Assembly (NCBI GenBank): GCA_950295325.1
Contig: OX485809.1
Coordinates: forward strand, 932,001 to 996,000
Direction: 5' to 3'
DNA from: Polytrichum commune
Taxonomy: Eukaryota > Streptophyta > Polytrichopsida > Polytrichales > Polytrichaceae
Length of the DNA stretch: 64,000 bases
A program made the position numbers and the translations under genes. The notes beneath the pieces are model-generated. The model had not been told where the DNA came from and made no database searches. It saw only the letters and a list, made by a program, of their open reading frames with translations. Below, piece by piece: positions 44,620 through 57,630 of the stretch (positions are counted from its first letter, which is position 1; every line of letters begins with the position of its first letter).

Positions 44620-46218
44620 GGCGGTGGAGCATGAAGTTGCGCGAGGAGGATTTTCCAACAATCCCATTGTTGATGAAGTCGTACATGGATTTGGAGAACA
44701 TTCCCGTCATCCCACATATGATAGAGGAGGTTCCAGACTTCAAGGCATTTATAGAACCGTATATTCGAAGCGGAGCTCACCGATTGATCGGGCATACGAA
44801 GGCACAACAATTTCGGTTCTACGTGCGTGACGATGGTGTCCCCGCCATGCAATACAAGTTGTTGTGCACATCACAAGACTGGAGCCCGCCGGAGGGTCTC
44901 CTTGTATGGCGTGTTGATGGGGAAGGAAGGACGATGTTGCCTGACGGAGAGCCTAAGCCTTGCAAACCAATACCCATGAAGAATTTGGAGGACATTTGTA
45001 AAGGCATATCAGGCTTCATACAATATTGGGAGAGTTTGAGGGTAGCGGATGTTGGTGGATCGTGTTGGCTTCGTTACGGAAGTTGGATACAATATTGGAC
45101 ACGTGTTCGTGGCGCTTTGGCAAACCTTCATGAAGATACACCCCTTACTTTAAGGCATGGGTTTTGGCCACAAACACGTGTCAATGTACAAGCTTCGGAG
45201 GCTAGTCTTTTGGGAAATGGAGAGGTTCGAGAGGAGTTTGATGTGGACGACCATTACGTGGGGCCTGCTAGTAGTCGTCCGCCACCATCTTTCCGCATTG
45301 CAGTGGATTGTCATGAAGGTTATATGCTCATTTTGCGTCCTGGAGATGAGACATATGCAAAGCCAGTGTGGGTGGCAAGAGCTTTGTCCAAACCAAATTT
45401 TGTAACTTCCAGCCCTCATTTTCGACAAATACAAGTAGAGTACTACCGACCGACATCACGGAATGAAGATGTTGTTCGGCATTATACAGGCTGGGATACA
45501 AACCCTAACTTTCGGTGGAAGGTGGATTCTGAGCATGGTCCATCTTGGATAGATACAGATTCCATATTCATAGCATGGAAACCACGGAAAAATCATAGTG
45601 GATCGGTGTCCATCCCTCAAAAGTACATAACTTTTGCAAAAGACAACCTTGCTCGGATCGCAGAAGAAGCAACCCACGTTAAATGAGAAGTTGGTAGGAT
45701 TGTGTTAGCATGATTATAGTGTAATATGTAATTCGACGAATATATATTACTCATATGTGTGCTCCTCAAACTTGGGGCAAAGTTTGGGTAGAACTTGCGA
45801 ATGCTATATTGTTTGGGGTTGGATGAATATTCATTTACTATATTTCAATACAAATGTGAAGTTCATTTTTTTATTAAGTTTGGGACTAAATTGTCCATTG
45901 AAGAAAAATGCATTTATTGCATGCACTTTGTATGTTGCAATGTCTATATTTTATTGACCATGCTAATAATATAAACCATTTTATATGTTTATTGGATGAA
46001 ACTAGTTTGGAGTGCTCTACCCAAAGTGTTTTTGTTGATGAAGTTGGTGTTGAGTGCTCTACCATATGTGCTTATGTCCACACATAATAGATTTGGGATA
46101 TTAGAACATATAATATATTTGAGATTGTTCGCAATATAGTTTCGGAACACGGAATGTTGTTTGATCCATATATTAATTTGAGACTAGAGAAAGTCTCAAT
46201 TTAACGAATATAGTGTTA
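44620..46218 (+). repeat. right arm of the 1,599-bp inverted duplication
   Basis: Inverted copy of 26977-28575, ending ...CGAATATAGTG (46205-46215) plus TTA. It abuts the CACTA subterminal repeat with a short shared TTAAC. Identity to the left arm is nearly complete, so the duplication is recent or maintained by gene conversion. Confidence 0.95.
44631..45686 (+). pseudogene. 3' part of the DUF7869-type transposase (inverted copy)
   Basis: Encodes the C-terminal 351 residues, from MKLREEDFPTIP to the stop. I noticed one residue different from the minus-strand gene (Arg for His in LILRPGD). It lacks the LDNCAKDN and VGHTHDDID core motifs. The copy begins within Gly-Arg|Trp-Ser right after a CACAG acceptor-like site, so it could still be spliced to an upstream exon, but no upstream exon of this gene is present. 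Confidence 0.8.
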
Positions 46219-46740
46219 ACACCATTCACACTTACCCGAACTATGCACATGTGAGACTGTACAAGACTCACAAAATCCAACTTTTTTGAGGGGGGGGGGG
46301 GTTTACCTCCTTTTGCAAGTAACCTGCACACTCACAAACTAGCAATTGGGAGCCTAGCCACAACAGCAAAAAAATTGAACGGTTTCGTGCCCATGGCGTC
46401 TGCACACAACAATTAATGTCGCCAAAAAATTGAACGGTCCTGTGCCAACTATAAACACTGCAGACATCAAACAGATTATTGGAAGGTTATTGCAAAACAC
46501 CATTCACACTTCCCCGATCTATGCACATGTGAGACTGTACGGGACTCATGAATTCCAACCTTGTAGACGGGGGGGGGGGCTTTTTTTTGCCTCCTTTTGC
46601 AAAAAGCCTGCACACTCACAAAGTAGCAATTGTGAGCCTAGGCACAGCAGGAAATAAATTGAACATTCCCGTGCCCATGGCCTCTGCAGACAACAACTCA
46701 TTCCGCAAAAAAAACTTGACCCAACATGTGCCCAACTTGT
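46219..46740. repeat. subterminal tandem repeats of the CACTA element
   Basis: A unit of about 195 bp occurs at 46219-46413 and again, diverged, at 46497-46695 (CACCATTCACACTT, ATGCACATGTGAGACTGTAC, a G-run, CCTCCTTTTGCAA, CACTCACAAA, AATTGAAC...GTGCCCATGGC). A partial AATTGAACGGTCC...GTGCC unit lies between them. Clustered subterminal repeats are usual at CACTA ends. The terminal CACTA itself was not seen; the end appears cut by the right arm. Confidence 0.7.
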
Positions 46741-47088
46741 CTGCAATCAACAACTACTCGCAGTGATGTTGTATCGACACAATCACAAGGTCATCATCAA
46801 CAATTGCCACCACAATAACTAAGCCTCAGATGCCATCTCCATGTTGGGGTACTGATTCATATCTCTACGCTGCCACGAGCAAATATGTGCATTGTCTCAT
46901 ACCCATGAAGTTGCATCTATGCATCGACACTGCCATCGTGATCTTCTCCTATCAGGCACATGGACCAATAATGAAAGCCTAGCTGTACTGCATAACACAT
47001 TACTTTGCCTGAGGGAAGTTAAGTTTGAACTCTCCAGCGCTACTCACCAAATTCGATAGTAACAGGGTTCCAACTCTGTATTCAGAGT
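46741..47088. other. CACTA 3' region, no gene
   Basis: Non-coding sequence between the subterminal repeats and the transposase stop codon. Confidence 0.4.
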
Positions 47089-50000
47089 TTAGGGTGCATT
47101 CCTCCTACGCAACCTTCTTTGATTGTTTCCCCGTTCCACCCCCCTGGGTGCTTGTGGTCTTCCGCGTTGGTGTTCCTGGTGTCTCTCCCCCCTCACTAGT
47201 GCATTTAACCGTGCAATCTCTGCAGCTGGAACTGCCTCCCCAGCATGTCTCACAAGTGGGCGGAATTGTGCAGCATTCATGTCTCGCGGCAATTGCAAGC
47301 CAATTAATTCGCCAGATATCCCCAGTATCTGTTCGTCATCGTTATCTACTACTCTCCTTGACCGCGGCTCTTTCTGCATCACCACGCTCCACCCACGGTG
47401 CAGCCAGTCCGGAATGAAGAACACCTATTCATTGTTTCCAGAGCGTCAAGAAATTATTGTCTTGCATGTGAATTTCAGCCACACAACCATCTTTGTAAGG
47501 TGCACATCAAAACAATTGTAGCAACATTATCAAGCTCCAAGATGAATCCACATGTTTAGAGAGACAAAATTACTTGTCTGACTGTGGCTGGCAATACATA
47601 TGGTTCCGTGTTTCTTGGAATTCGATCATTGAAGCGTACCACCGTGAAGCCAAATTGGTCTACCTTTGTTGATGACCGTGGCCCAGGATCATTGCGGATC
47701 CAGGATCCTCGAAATACAACTCTCCTTTGGGCTGAGTACCGCACCACGATAATCTCTTTCAAGACCCCAACCATGCTCACCCCCGCACTTCGTCCTTCCT
47801 CCGCACCAAAAATATTGGCGATGCCATAATCCTGCGTCACAAACCCAGGATTGTCCCCCTCGTTTGCCACTCTGTAATGATTGCCATAGGCCCACATCTG
47901 TTGGTAAGTCTCAGCATCCCTTGAGGGTAGAGCTGATAGCCGGAGTAGTTCAATGTCGACATTGTTTGAACCATGGGCATTTACCAACATTGTTGTGTAC
48001 TGGGGCAGCCACTCCACAAAGTCAGGGAGGCCATGCATAAGTGCATCTGGATACCTGTGTTGCTCTCTTCGTGAAAGCCCCCGTGCTGTAGCGTCCCTCC
48101 TAAACCGCTCCCTTTCCGACTCCAGCTGCTCTGTAAGGGCATGGTACTCTCTAAAGGCACACAAACTGAAAGTAATTATAATGTTGATTGGAACATTCAC
48201 AGTGAATGGGTTGTTTTACATGGTTTGCCCTATGACAATTCAGCACGGGGGGACAAAAAACTTACCTCCAAGGCTCGCTGGTCGCATCAGAGTTCCTAAT
48301 AATCCACGAATGGATTCCCCGTCGTTCCTCACTGCTAAGTTCTCGGTAAATTGCTTTTCCTTCCAACAATTCTCCGCAATCTCCCAACTCCTCCTCGTCG
48401 TCCCAAATCCGACGACGGGTGTGAGGATACAATTTCAAGTATTCGGTGCAAAACCCCAAGGCTTCGTCAAATACATAAGCGTTCGCAATGGCACCTTCAG
48501 GATGTGCCCTGCTCCTAATATATTTTTTCAAAACATTCAAGTGCCTCTCCACCGGGTAGCACCAAACATTAGCAATTGGACCACACAACTTGACTTGCCT
48601 AACTAGGTGAATTGGCAAATGGACCATAATGTCAAAAAACGAAGGAGGAAACCATATCTCCATTAAGCACATGGTTTCCGCTGCGAAATGTTGCAGACGC
48701 TCTAATTCTGCTACATTTATGACTTTCTTACATATCATGGTGAATAACCTCGCCAAACGAATGATAGCTTGGCGAGGGCCCGAGCCCATAAGGTGTCTCA
48801 AACAAACTGGGAGTATAAATTGGAAAAAAATGTGGAAGTCATGTGACTTCATGTTACCGATTCTGTTTTTGATGATGTGCTTCTTCATTGGCCCACAATA
48901 TCCCGTTGGAACTGATATACCGCTCACCTGCTCCATGAATATTCTTTGCTCCTCCTTCGTGAGCACATACGACGCCGGAGGCTTCAAATAATGCCCACCT
49001 GCTACCGGTCCTCGTCAAAGCCACAAATGTTCTCGTATCCGCTCCTCCTCCATGTCTCGCCGCGAAGCTGCAGTGTCTTTTGCACCAAAAATCAGTTTCA
49101 ACAAGCTCTCGCAGATGTTACGCTCAATGTGCATGACGTCCAGAAGATGCCGAATCGGAAGCCTCTGCGGCCAAATCTAGTGACACGTCACATATCCTCC
49201 AACATTGTGCATGGTTTGCAAACTCAGTGTGAGTAATCAACAAACATCACAACATGAAGTTCTGGACATCTACGTTAACAATATGCTCACACCATTACAA
49301 GGATATGAGTTCCATTGTAACAACCAGCATGTTCTTGCAACCATAACAGTGAGGAATGCAACAACACTTGCATGTGACAAATAAAGCATGGGTGATAAGG
49401 TTGGCAGAGTTATCTACACCTGGGGGCCCTTGAGGAGTGTGTGACCCCTCCATATCACTTGTCCGGCAGAATACATTTAGAACTGATCATAACCATGGTT
49501 TAGGGTTACTAACCTCAAAAACCCAAGTTTAAGTTATCCAGTATCTACCCGGGGTGTTAAGTGCCCATTGGTACAGACAAAAATGATTGTTCGGCATTTC
49601 AATTGCCGTTTAAATAACATTTCCAGGCAAACAGTTTAAAACATACTCCAGGAGGTCAGTTTTCCAATTGCGGAGCCAGGCTCCGCAACATAGGCATTAT
49701 AGCAGCACATCCCCACAGTAGACACAGTTCCTTCTTAACCACTGTGGCTGCGAACGCTAAATTCTCCAAGCATGTAGGCTGGATGCATGTATGGACGTGC
49801 ATGATCACAATATACCAGCACCATTTCAATGTAAGTTCAACAAAGTGAATCCACCTGCATATACCTCCAGCCATGGTTGAATCACTGACCTATTAACTTT
49901 GAGTACAACAAAGTAAGTACTTATGATGCCTGGCTGCCTTGATCTATAAGTGTGTTTATGTGGCATGGACGGATTGGCAAAAATGGTACTTATAATGACT

Positions 50001-53000
50001 TTATAATAAAGGTGCCGACTATATATTCAGATTCAACTATGATTTAATTTTGTGCAAGTGTGCCAAGATATGAACATCATGATGCTAGTACCACAGGTTA
50101 TAAAATGAATGATAATCTGAACAAATACATGACGACAGACTAAAGGTCGCTACAACATATGCTATAGTGGTGATTGGAACTTCAAGACCATGCCCAGTGA
50201 TATTTGACCCCGATACACTTTAAAACTGAACCTTCCAATCAACATTCAACCTACAAAGCCCAACCAGAAAGAAATACCTCACTTACATAGATTAGAGATG
50301 TGACAAGAGGAAGGCAATGGACAAAACCTAAAGACACCGTGCATGTCCACTACAATATACACAAATGGGCCTTACTTCAATCACATGAAGACACGTCGAC
50401 TACATGAACCAGCCATATATAAGATATTTGGACATCCTGAACAGCAACTCTGCATCAAGGTGCAACACACAAACATTTCCAGAATCCTCCCAAACACCGA
50501 TATACGCACACAAGCACTCTGAAGCTGAAAGGAGAAACGAGGAATAAGCAGATGAACTCCTTAGTCTGTTGCTATTGAACACCCGTGTAGTTACTGGGAT
50601 ATATTACAGGGCGTCTAACACATAGAGATGTGTTGTGAACAAGGTTAGATTGCTACCATGAGCAATGTACTCCAAACATTCTGATAATTGGTATCCATGA
50701 CATTGACCATGAACACGTCTTCTATCACCCACAACAGATTGAATCCCCCATGCAATATTATCTTGATTGCACATGCACATGACACAGACTCGCATAAACC
50801 AACGATGAGAGTCGGGCACAAGGTCATAATAAAAACAAGCAATCTGCCGCCATTGTGGTTTTGAGCACTAACCCTCCAATACGGTAATTGGTATAATGCG
50901 GATACCCTCTTTACGCCATGCACCTTAGCTGGAAACTCAGCGTCCTTCTCCATGCCGCCACCATCAATGTACGCCTCCGATTCATGTCCACGCCTGATTG
51001 TTTGGTTTCCGGTGAGTGGTTCTTCTGCGATGTCGTGATTGGCTTCACCATCAAATGCTGCGTCCGGTGCTCGAAAGTAGTAGTCTTGTGGAAGATACCG
51101 CCGATGGCAATTGCAATACAAGTTTTTTTGAAGAATTCTTGATCTCCGCGATATTGTATGTGGGCCGCATACAGGGCAGGCTTTGAACCCTTTTGTTGTC
51201 AGTCCAGATATAAGCCCATAAGCCGGAAAATCATGTAATGTCCAAATCAAAACTGCCCTTAGATTGAAGATTGACCTTCCCATGTGAGCTCTGGCGTCCC
51301 GTGTAGGAACCCCTGTCCGACTCCAAAGCTGTTGTAGTTCATCTACCAATGGTTGTATGAAAACATCAATATTGGAACCAGTTAGACTCAACTTCGTTGG
51401 AATCAAAAGACATAACATCACAAAGTATTTTTTTGTTACCATCCATGGAGGTAAATTGTAGTTGAATACAATCACCGGTGTCAAGCTTTGGGTGCTGCGT
51501 TTCTCCGAGTATGGGTTCATGCCATCTAGGGCAAGTCCCAAATGCATATCCCGTGGATCCTTGCCAAACTTGTTGTTGCCAGCTTCAGGCTCCAATTCTG
51601 TGTGCACAAAATTCCACTGTGGAGAATCAGCTGTATGTCTCATCTTACCATCTGCTGACTTGTGGAAATGATGCCATACATTTAACTTGGATAACCTCTT
51701 TGAACTAAACATTCTTTGCAATTGTGGAATCAGAGGGAAATGACGTAATATCAATGTCGGGACCCGAGACCTCCCGCACATTTTATACCTATCATGGTCA
51801 CAAACTGGACATTTTTCTGCATCCTCTAAATCCCCCTTAAACAAACAACAACCCTTAGGACATGCATGTATCATGTTATACGCCAAGCCGAGTCGACGTA
51901 AAATTGTGCTTGCCTCATACTCTGTTTTTGGTAGGCAATTGCCCTGAGGCAAAATGCTCATGCTCAGGAGCATAAGTAGCTCATTCAAGAACGAGTTCGA
52001 CACACCATGTGTCTTGCAACAATTCACTATAAGTAGTGTCGCACACAACATCGACAATGTACTGCCCTCATACAGGGGCAGTGTCGCAACCCTTGCTAGT
52101 CCCCCTTGACCATCTTGCCAATTTTCAATTCTAGCAAAGGTTACGAGTGCCTAACCCTTCGCATACCGCCATGCTAATGGTTAGCTCCTTTAACCCCGGA
52201 CCAATAGTTCATAGGAGGGAACCAACCCTCCTACTTTGCTTTCGGGACTCACCCCTTAATCGGTAACCCATTTCCCCAATGTGGACTTCCATCCATGGAA
52301 GTCCAATCCTATGTTGATCATCGCGTTGCCGGAGCAACACTACAACAACCCGAACCATACTAGGCAACTATGGCCTCACAATGGGCCAATGCCCATGGAG
52401 GCCTTGCCGTTCGGCCTCGGGTGGGTGAGGCCACACCACCTCACCCATATAAGCCTCTAGGACTCTACACGGAGCCCCTACCCCACCGCCAACCAACCTC
52501 TTGTCTCTCTACCAAGAGTTGGGGCCAAGTGGACATTTTCCCTTAGCTGCTGGGCCTAGAACCCCCCCAGCAGCTTCAGACCATCATAACTTCCTTGTAT
52601 GATGTCTGATCATAACAACCAACCACTCCATCCTCATCTACGCTTCACGTAGATGCCGATGGACTCCTCGCTTGCCCCATTCGGGCAAGTCTTGAGGAAG
52701 TTATGCCTGTTTGAACCTTGGCAGTCCCGGGAATCACTCCCAGGCACTGCTGTACCAGGGCGCTGTCCCGGGACAGCGCCCCACTCAAATGGCCATAACT
52801 CCTAGCTCCCACCTCCGCTTGAGGTGATCTTGAGCATTCTAGAATCACCACGCCATGAGCTACGCATAGCTCATGGCCTTACCCTCATGCCTCCTAGTCT
52901 TTGTGGGTGGGGAGGCGTTCCCAACGCCCGGGGCCCTCACCCACACTAGGATCACTTGGGCCCTCTCACCAACGGCGCCACAAGTCCCGGGTGTCACTCC

Positions 53001-54080
53001 GGGGTCCCCCTTGTGCCCATGGTGTTTCGGGCACTCCTCATGGAGAGGTGCGCGACAGGCAGTGTGGCAGCGATATCAATCTCGGGATTGGATCCCATTC
53101 GATCATTCAGAATTTGACCCAACAACTCTTCCACATCCTCATTGTCAGTGGACATGTCGTCGGATGAAGACCAGTCATCCCCAGCGGAGCTGTCACTTGA
53201 GTTTTCTTCTGGGTCGTCGTTGCCTGCTCCAGCTCCTGATGCTCCCAGCCTCTCAGGGTCGCCCGACATTGATGGATTCAATCCAAGGCTTGAAGTGGAA
53301 TTGAGATTAGATTCCATGTCAGCACCGGACTCAAACAGCTGCCCTGGTTGAGGAGCAGGGATATCTGCATCACTCTCCTCCGCGTTCATGGACTCATCGC
53401 CATTTGATTGACGGCCTCCAGACGCTTGCTGGTCTGCTGCTGACGCCTCCCGAGCAGAGGTCGAGGTACTCACAGCCAGAGATGCACGCACGTGGATGTC
53501 GTCCGCACGCGTGAACGCGTTCCTCACCATCGTACCGATTCCAACTCCCTCGTCCAGTGCTATCTCTACCACTGGCTCGTGAAGGCCAAGAAATGCTCTT
53601 GCGTGAGTGCCAATGTGTTGGTCCCATTCTTCGTCAGAGGAGTCGCATTCATCACCCTGTATCACAAATCGATATTGACTTATAAATGCATGTACATAAT
53701 GCCAGGCTTGCTGAACCACCATCAATGAATGTGCACTTCCTCAAATGCTGACCTCAAACATTATGTGAAGATGTGATTTACCTGGGTCCACCCTCTGAGG
53801 GCACCATGCCTGCCCCGATGCCTCAAGTGGCGCGCAACCGTGGTGCTCTTGTATGGCCGCCTCCGGCCTCCACATAGATTACAGGGACACCTATATCTAG
53901 ACGTCTCATTTCTTCGTGCACGTTCTTCATCTCTCTGTTGCAGTTTCAAGTCCCTTGCCTGGATGCGGTGTGGATGATTTAGTGGCAATCGAGTTACGTG
54001 TTCATCCTCCATAATAGTAATATTGATGTCCTGCCACTGCACAAGATCGGGCAACTGCCTTGTGTCAATCCATTCAGCCT
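47089..54080 (-). CDS. CACTA (En/Spm) TNP2-type transposase, split by a solo LTR
   Basis: Minus-strand exons: 54080-53782, 53656-53063 joined to 52081-50873 once the solo LTR is removed, 49176-48266, 48165-47574 and 47424-47089, all with GT-AG borders. Counted from 54054 they give 1,305 in-frame codons. The upstream start exon is not identified. Domain order: a Cys-rich motif CPCNLCGG with ARHLRHRG; an acidic Ser-rich region; LYEGSTLS and THGVSN; CPVCDHDR; DGMNPYS; the transposase_21-like core with ACPVCG; LPYWR and HLLDVMHIERN; a DUF4218-like block (YPVERHLNVLKKYIRSRAHPEG); a DUF4216-like block (GVLKEIIVVRY...VVFRGSWI); a C-terminal FFIPDW...WSVV. Defects: the solo LTR and an in-frame TGA at 49017-49015. 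The intron 50872-49177 is long (1.7 kb). Confidence 0.9.
49177..50872 (-). other. long intron of the CACTA transposase gene
   Basis: Donor AGG|GTTAGT and acceptor CACTAG|ATTTGG join LPYWR to IWPQRLPIRHLLDVMHIE. No gene inside is supported; a nested insertion is possible but I found no termini. Confidence 0.5.
52082..53057. mobile_element. 976-bp solo LTR in the CACTA transposase gene
   Basis: Begins TGTCGCAACCC and ends GTGCGCGACA, so the termini are inverted TGTCGC/GCGACA. It is flanked by the 5-bp direct repeat GGCAG (52077-52081 and 53058-53062). GC-rich interior with several short hairpins and no coding frame. Excision of one GGCAG plus the insert restores ...IDIAATLP-LYEGSTLS in one frame. 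Different family from the 2.6-kb and 1.9-kb insertions. Confidence 0.93.
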
Positions 54081-57000
54081 CTGTGAGTGGCTACTAATAA
54101 TGTTTCAGAGTTGTGAACAAAGCACCCTTGGAAACTAAAACCTACAACGTCATTGAGAACAAACCTAGATTATGCCCAAACAACTGGCAAAACTGTAGAT
54201 ATTAAGTGCAAACACGTACATCATTAGAACGTTCCACTTCCCGAGAAAATTCATCGCACTCCATCGAGAAGCATACCCTGGAAGTAATCTATTCATACTT
54301 TGGCAAATCCCAAACACCGCAGAGGTATTTTATACGTGCGACTCATCCAGTGCAAATATATTGTCAAGCCCACACAATTACAGCAGTTCCGTAGGGCACA
54401 GAGAGTGTTGACCATGCATAAGGAAGATTACACATTTGTTTGCCTCGAGAGAATGACACTCCTATGTAAGATGTGTGGATAATGGCTTTGTTGCCTCGAT
54501 GAGTGTATCAAATGCATGGCGGCTACATGAACCTGCTAAAATCAAATCACCCAAGTTTGTGAAATTGAATTCATTGAATCACTTACCCAGTGTGTCCAAC
54601 TGTTGCTGCAGCAATCACGTTGAACTTTGCATCAGGTGCCAAGGGTAGCTGCTTTTTAACCTATTGGAACTGTCAAAATTTCTGGTCGCCCGTGCCTATC
54701 ACACGGTTCCACCTGTCAAGATTAATACTTTACAGTAATAAAACCCATGCGGCATTAGTATATCCTCTCAATGTCCAAGTAATGCAAGACATTACTCTCA
54801 AAGATGTGACGCTGACTTCTCTTTCAACTTCTTCTCTACACAGTCCTAGCATAGTATGGTGCTGCCCCTGAGGTTTAATCTTGGTGCACAAAATTGTATT
54901 TTCTTCTTGAAATTTGCGATATTGAGGGTATATTAAAACTTCAAACAACCTCAAATCAACCTGGGGGGGAACAGATCAATATCTCCTGCACCTACAGTGT
55001 GCCATTCAACTTACATGCAGAAAAACTGGATACTGCCACTCGAAGAGTCCCATTCCAAGTTGTTTACAAACTCATGGCCCGACATAAAGGCACTATATTC
55101 ATGCTACATGTTCTTCATGGAGGTAATTCATTCAAGGTTTTTGGGCTCGGAAAATTACCTCACCGTTGCTCACTTGAGAAAGAATTAGTGAGTCAAACAT
55201 AAGTCAAGGGAATCACTTGTAGATCGCCAGATAATAATGCCATGAAATGCGATAAAATCAACCAGGCCGGGATCCAACTACTATAATGATGTAAAGCATA
55301 GTGGCTCATCTCAAAACCTACCCAATTTCAGCAGATTGAAATGCTGTGCACAACCAGCAGACTAAGCGATTCAAGAGAACCTATATAAAACCTAGTCCTG
55401 AACATTGGATTTCACAGGCGAAAGAAACCTCACCATCGAGGGTTGACTGAGAGTTTGTGATCTTTCATCATTCCCAACACTCTTGAAGAATTTCTCTCCA
55501 TAGTGCACCCCAATGCTATACAATTACTTGTACGTCTCCGGGCCAAACTCCACGCCAGTTAGCAACATTTCAACCCACGACACACAGAGACCCTACCTTT
55601 ATCCCACCAGGGCAAACTGACCAATTGTGGCCAACACAAATTGTGGATTTAAGTCTTCCTCGGTATCTGGTACTCCATTCTCTCGATCTGTTGGAAATGT
55701 CGGCCGAGTCGAAGCGCGATGGCATCAAGCTCTGACGTGGCTATAGCACTCCCATATCTTTTCCCAGCTGTTGCAAATAAATATCATTATCTTCCACTGC
55801 GAAAGCGGATTCATATTCAGAGAAACGACAATAAGGTTGCCAAGCGAAGAGTTCATTGTTTTTAATATCATGCAGATCAAACTACAATGAATGACACATG
55901 GAGCATGGACTACTGAGTAGAGGTGGAGAGGACCTTCTAAAACAACAGCTTTTATTTAGAAGTAGAGCCCCATTTTGTTTCGCTCTTCACAAACATGGAT
56001 GTGCTCACAATCTCTAGCGTCTGAATTTGGTTTAGTTTGTAGGGGATACCACAGACCAGTCCTTACTATGAAGCATTCATCTTCAAGGAACAATTGCAAC
56101 AGGGGCTCACTATTAATTATCCGCTTCCAACAGATGCATACGCACGTTCTGGGACTAGTGTAGTAAAGAACATAGTAAATCTACTCTGTCAGTGCACATC
56201 AACTTACATGTCATGGTCGTGTGTTCTCAATTCACCTATCAGAGGCATGCTAGACGATCTGGCACCAGTGCATGTGCACACCAGGACATTCTATGTGTGA
56301 CCACAGAAGCAACTGGAGCAGAGCAACAACAAGCAATGCGGATATGTATGAGGACACCCACATCATTCTCCCCACATCGGTGGAAACAAACGCCGCTATA
56401 CGGAATATAACCTTGCCAGATCCATCTTTGGTCAGTTCCGGCGATCCTGGCTACGATAAAACAAGTGTCAATCGAAAGCCGACCTGCAAAACATGATTGC
56501 AACATGGTATTTAGATCGCACTCCACATCAACATACATAAGACCGAGCTTTCACAAGACTTCTGACATTGTGAACATACGGATGGGAATGACACATAACC
56601 AAAGGATTGCCAAGGTTCCAAAAATTAAGCATGGCAACATGTTCAAGATCTATGTAAGACGATTGGCGCGATGCACCGTCCCAAGCCGAATCGTCCAGGA
56701 GATGAAGATGGCGGTGTGTAGGGAAAGCAAACTCTGACGTATGGATTGAAGAGAGGATGATCCCTGCTCCTGGCACACCTCCGCTCTGCAACACGAACAA
56801 CCCAACGTCCTTCACCATTCATTCAGCTCTTTTTGCCCTTCTCTCCACCCCATGTTGCTCCTCACAAAACCAATTGCAGTGCATTCTCCTGAAAGGCTTT
56901 GCCTCATCGTCAAGTGCGGAGAGAAACATGATCTCCTGGCGGGGGAGACATGGTCGGCGATGACCAGAGTGGCGACGCCAAAAAGGTGGAGTTCCTCCCC

Positions 57001-57447
57001 GCCGGCGAAATTCTGGAAAGCACGCCTGCCCGAGACTACCCTGACCGAAGATGCACAACTGCCCTGCCCGAAAACCATAATCGATGGCCCACACCGCTGC
57101 CCGTGGAGCGGCGTAGGGGGGGGGGGCCCGGCTAGGGGCAATAATGGGACAGAATACCAAGGGAGTGGGAAGGACATCAATCTAGCCCCATCATTACCGG
57201 GGGCTGGATTTAACTTTGAAGAACACCTTTGCCATCCCGCCATAATTGCGCATGAAGATGGTGCCATGTGGTACGTGGATTCGATGTAGCCATCGTCCAT
57301 GATTTTGCCACGTCAGTGTCCTTCCCGCTTCCAGCATGCTAGCACTGCCACTATCCTATGCCTAGTCTCCAGAGAAGGCCCTTAATTCCTCCAAGACACT
57401 AGGCTTGGCAGTTGGCCAACTAGAGAGCCAACGCCAAACGACGAGCG
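54081..57447. other. interval between the two divergent CACTA genes
   Basis: No supportable coding region. It should contain the upstream exon and promoter of the minus-strand transposase and the promoter of the plus-strand gene. The GC-rich block 56900-57200 contains long frames on both strands, which I attribute to composition. Confidence 0.35.
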
Positions 57448-57630
57448 ATGTCGTCCACCTCCGGGCCCAACCATCCTGTGCATGTCTCCTTCACGTCTAA
57501 CTCACCTGCTCCTCTACCCTTCCCCATGTCATCGCACCCCTTTGCGTCTGTAACATTCACCTCTGCGCAACACTTGTTAGTGGACTTCTTCGTGAGGTCT
57601 GAGGATTTTTTTGGTGGGTCTTGTAAGGTG
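57448..57630 (+). CDS. candidate first coding exon of the TnpA-like gene
   Basis: ATG at 57448 opens a Ser/Pro-rich frame (MSSTSGPNHPVHVSFTSNSP...) that could end at TGTAAG|GTGATC (57630) in phase 0, which suits the phase-0 start of the exon at 59622. A further short exon is possible at 59323-59370 (TTTGCAG|GTAATG...ACACAG|GTACAA, 48 nt, phase 0). Linkage is inferred only. Confidence 0.3.

Noticed and set aside
44526-45677. Minus-strand frames opposite the inverted transposase copy
   Set aside because: Shadows of the plus-strand pseudogene.
26980-46215. Complete CACTA element defined by CACTATATTCG ends and a 3-bp duplication
   Set aside because: The 3-bp flanks are TAA and TTA, not a direct repeat, and the right end is part of a copy of the left end; kept only as a candidate border.
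50645-50872. Extension of the CACTA transposase exon to the track stop
   Set aside because: After LPYWR the frame loses family similarity, and an AGG|GTTAGT donor joins perfectly to the IWPQRLPIRHLLDVMHIE exon.
56852-57300. Genes in the CACTA intergenic region
   Set aside because: Long frames on both strands of a GC-rich block without motifs or splice logic.
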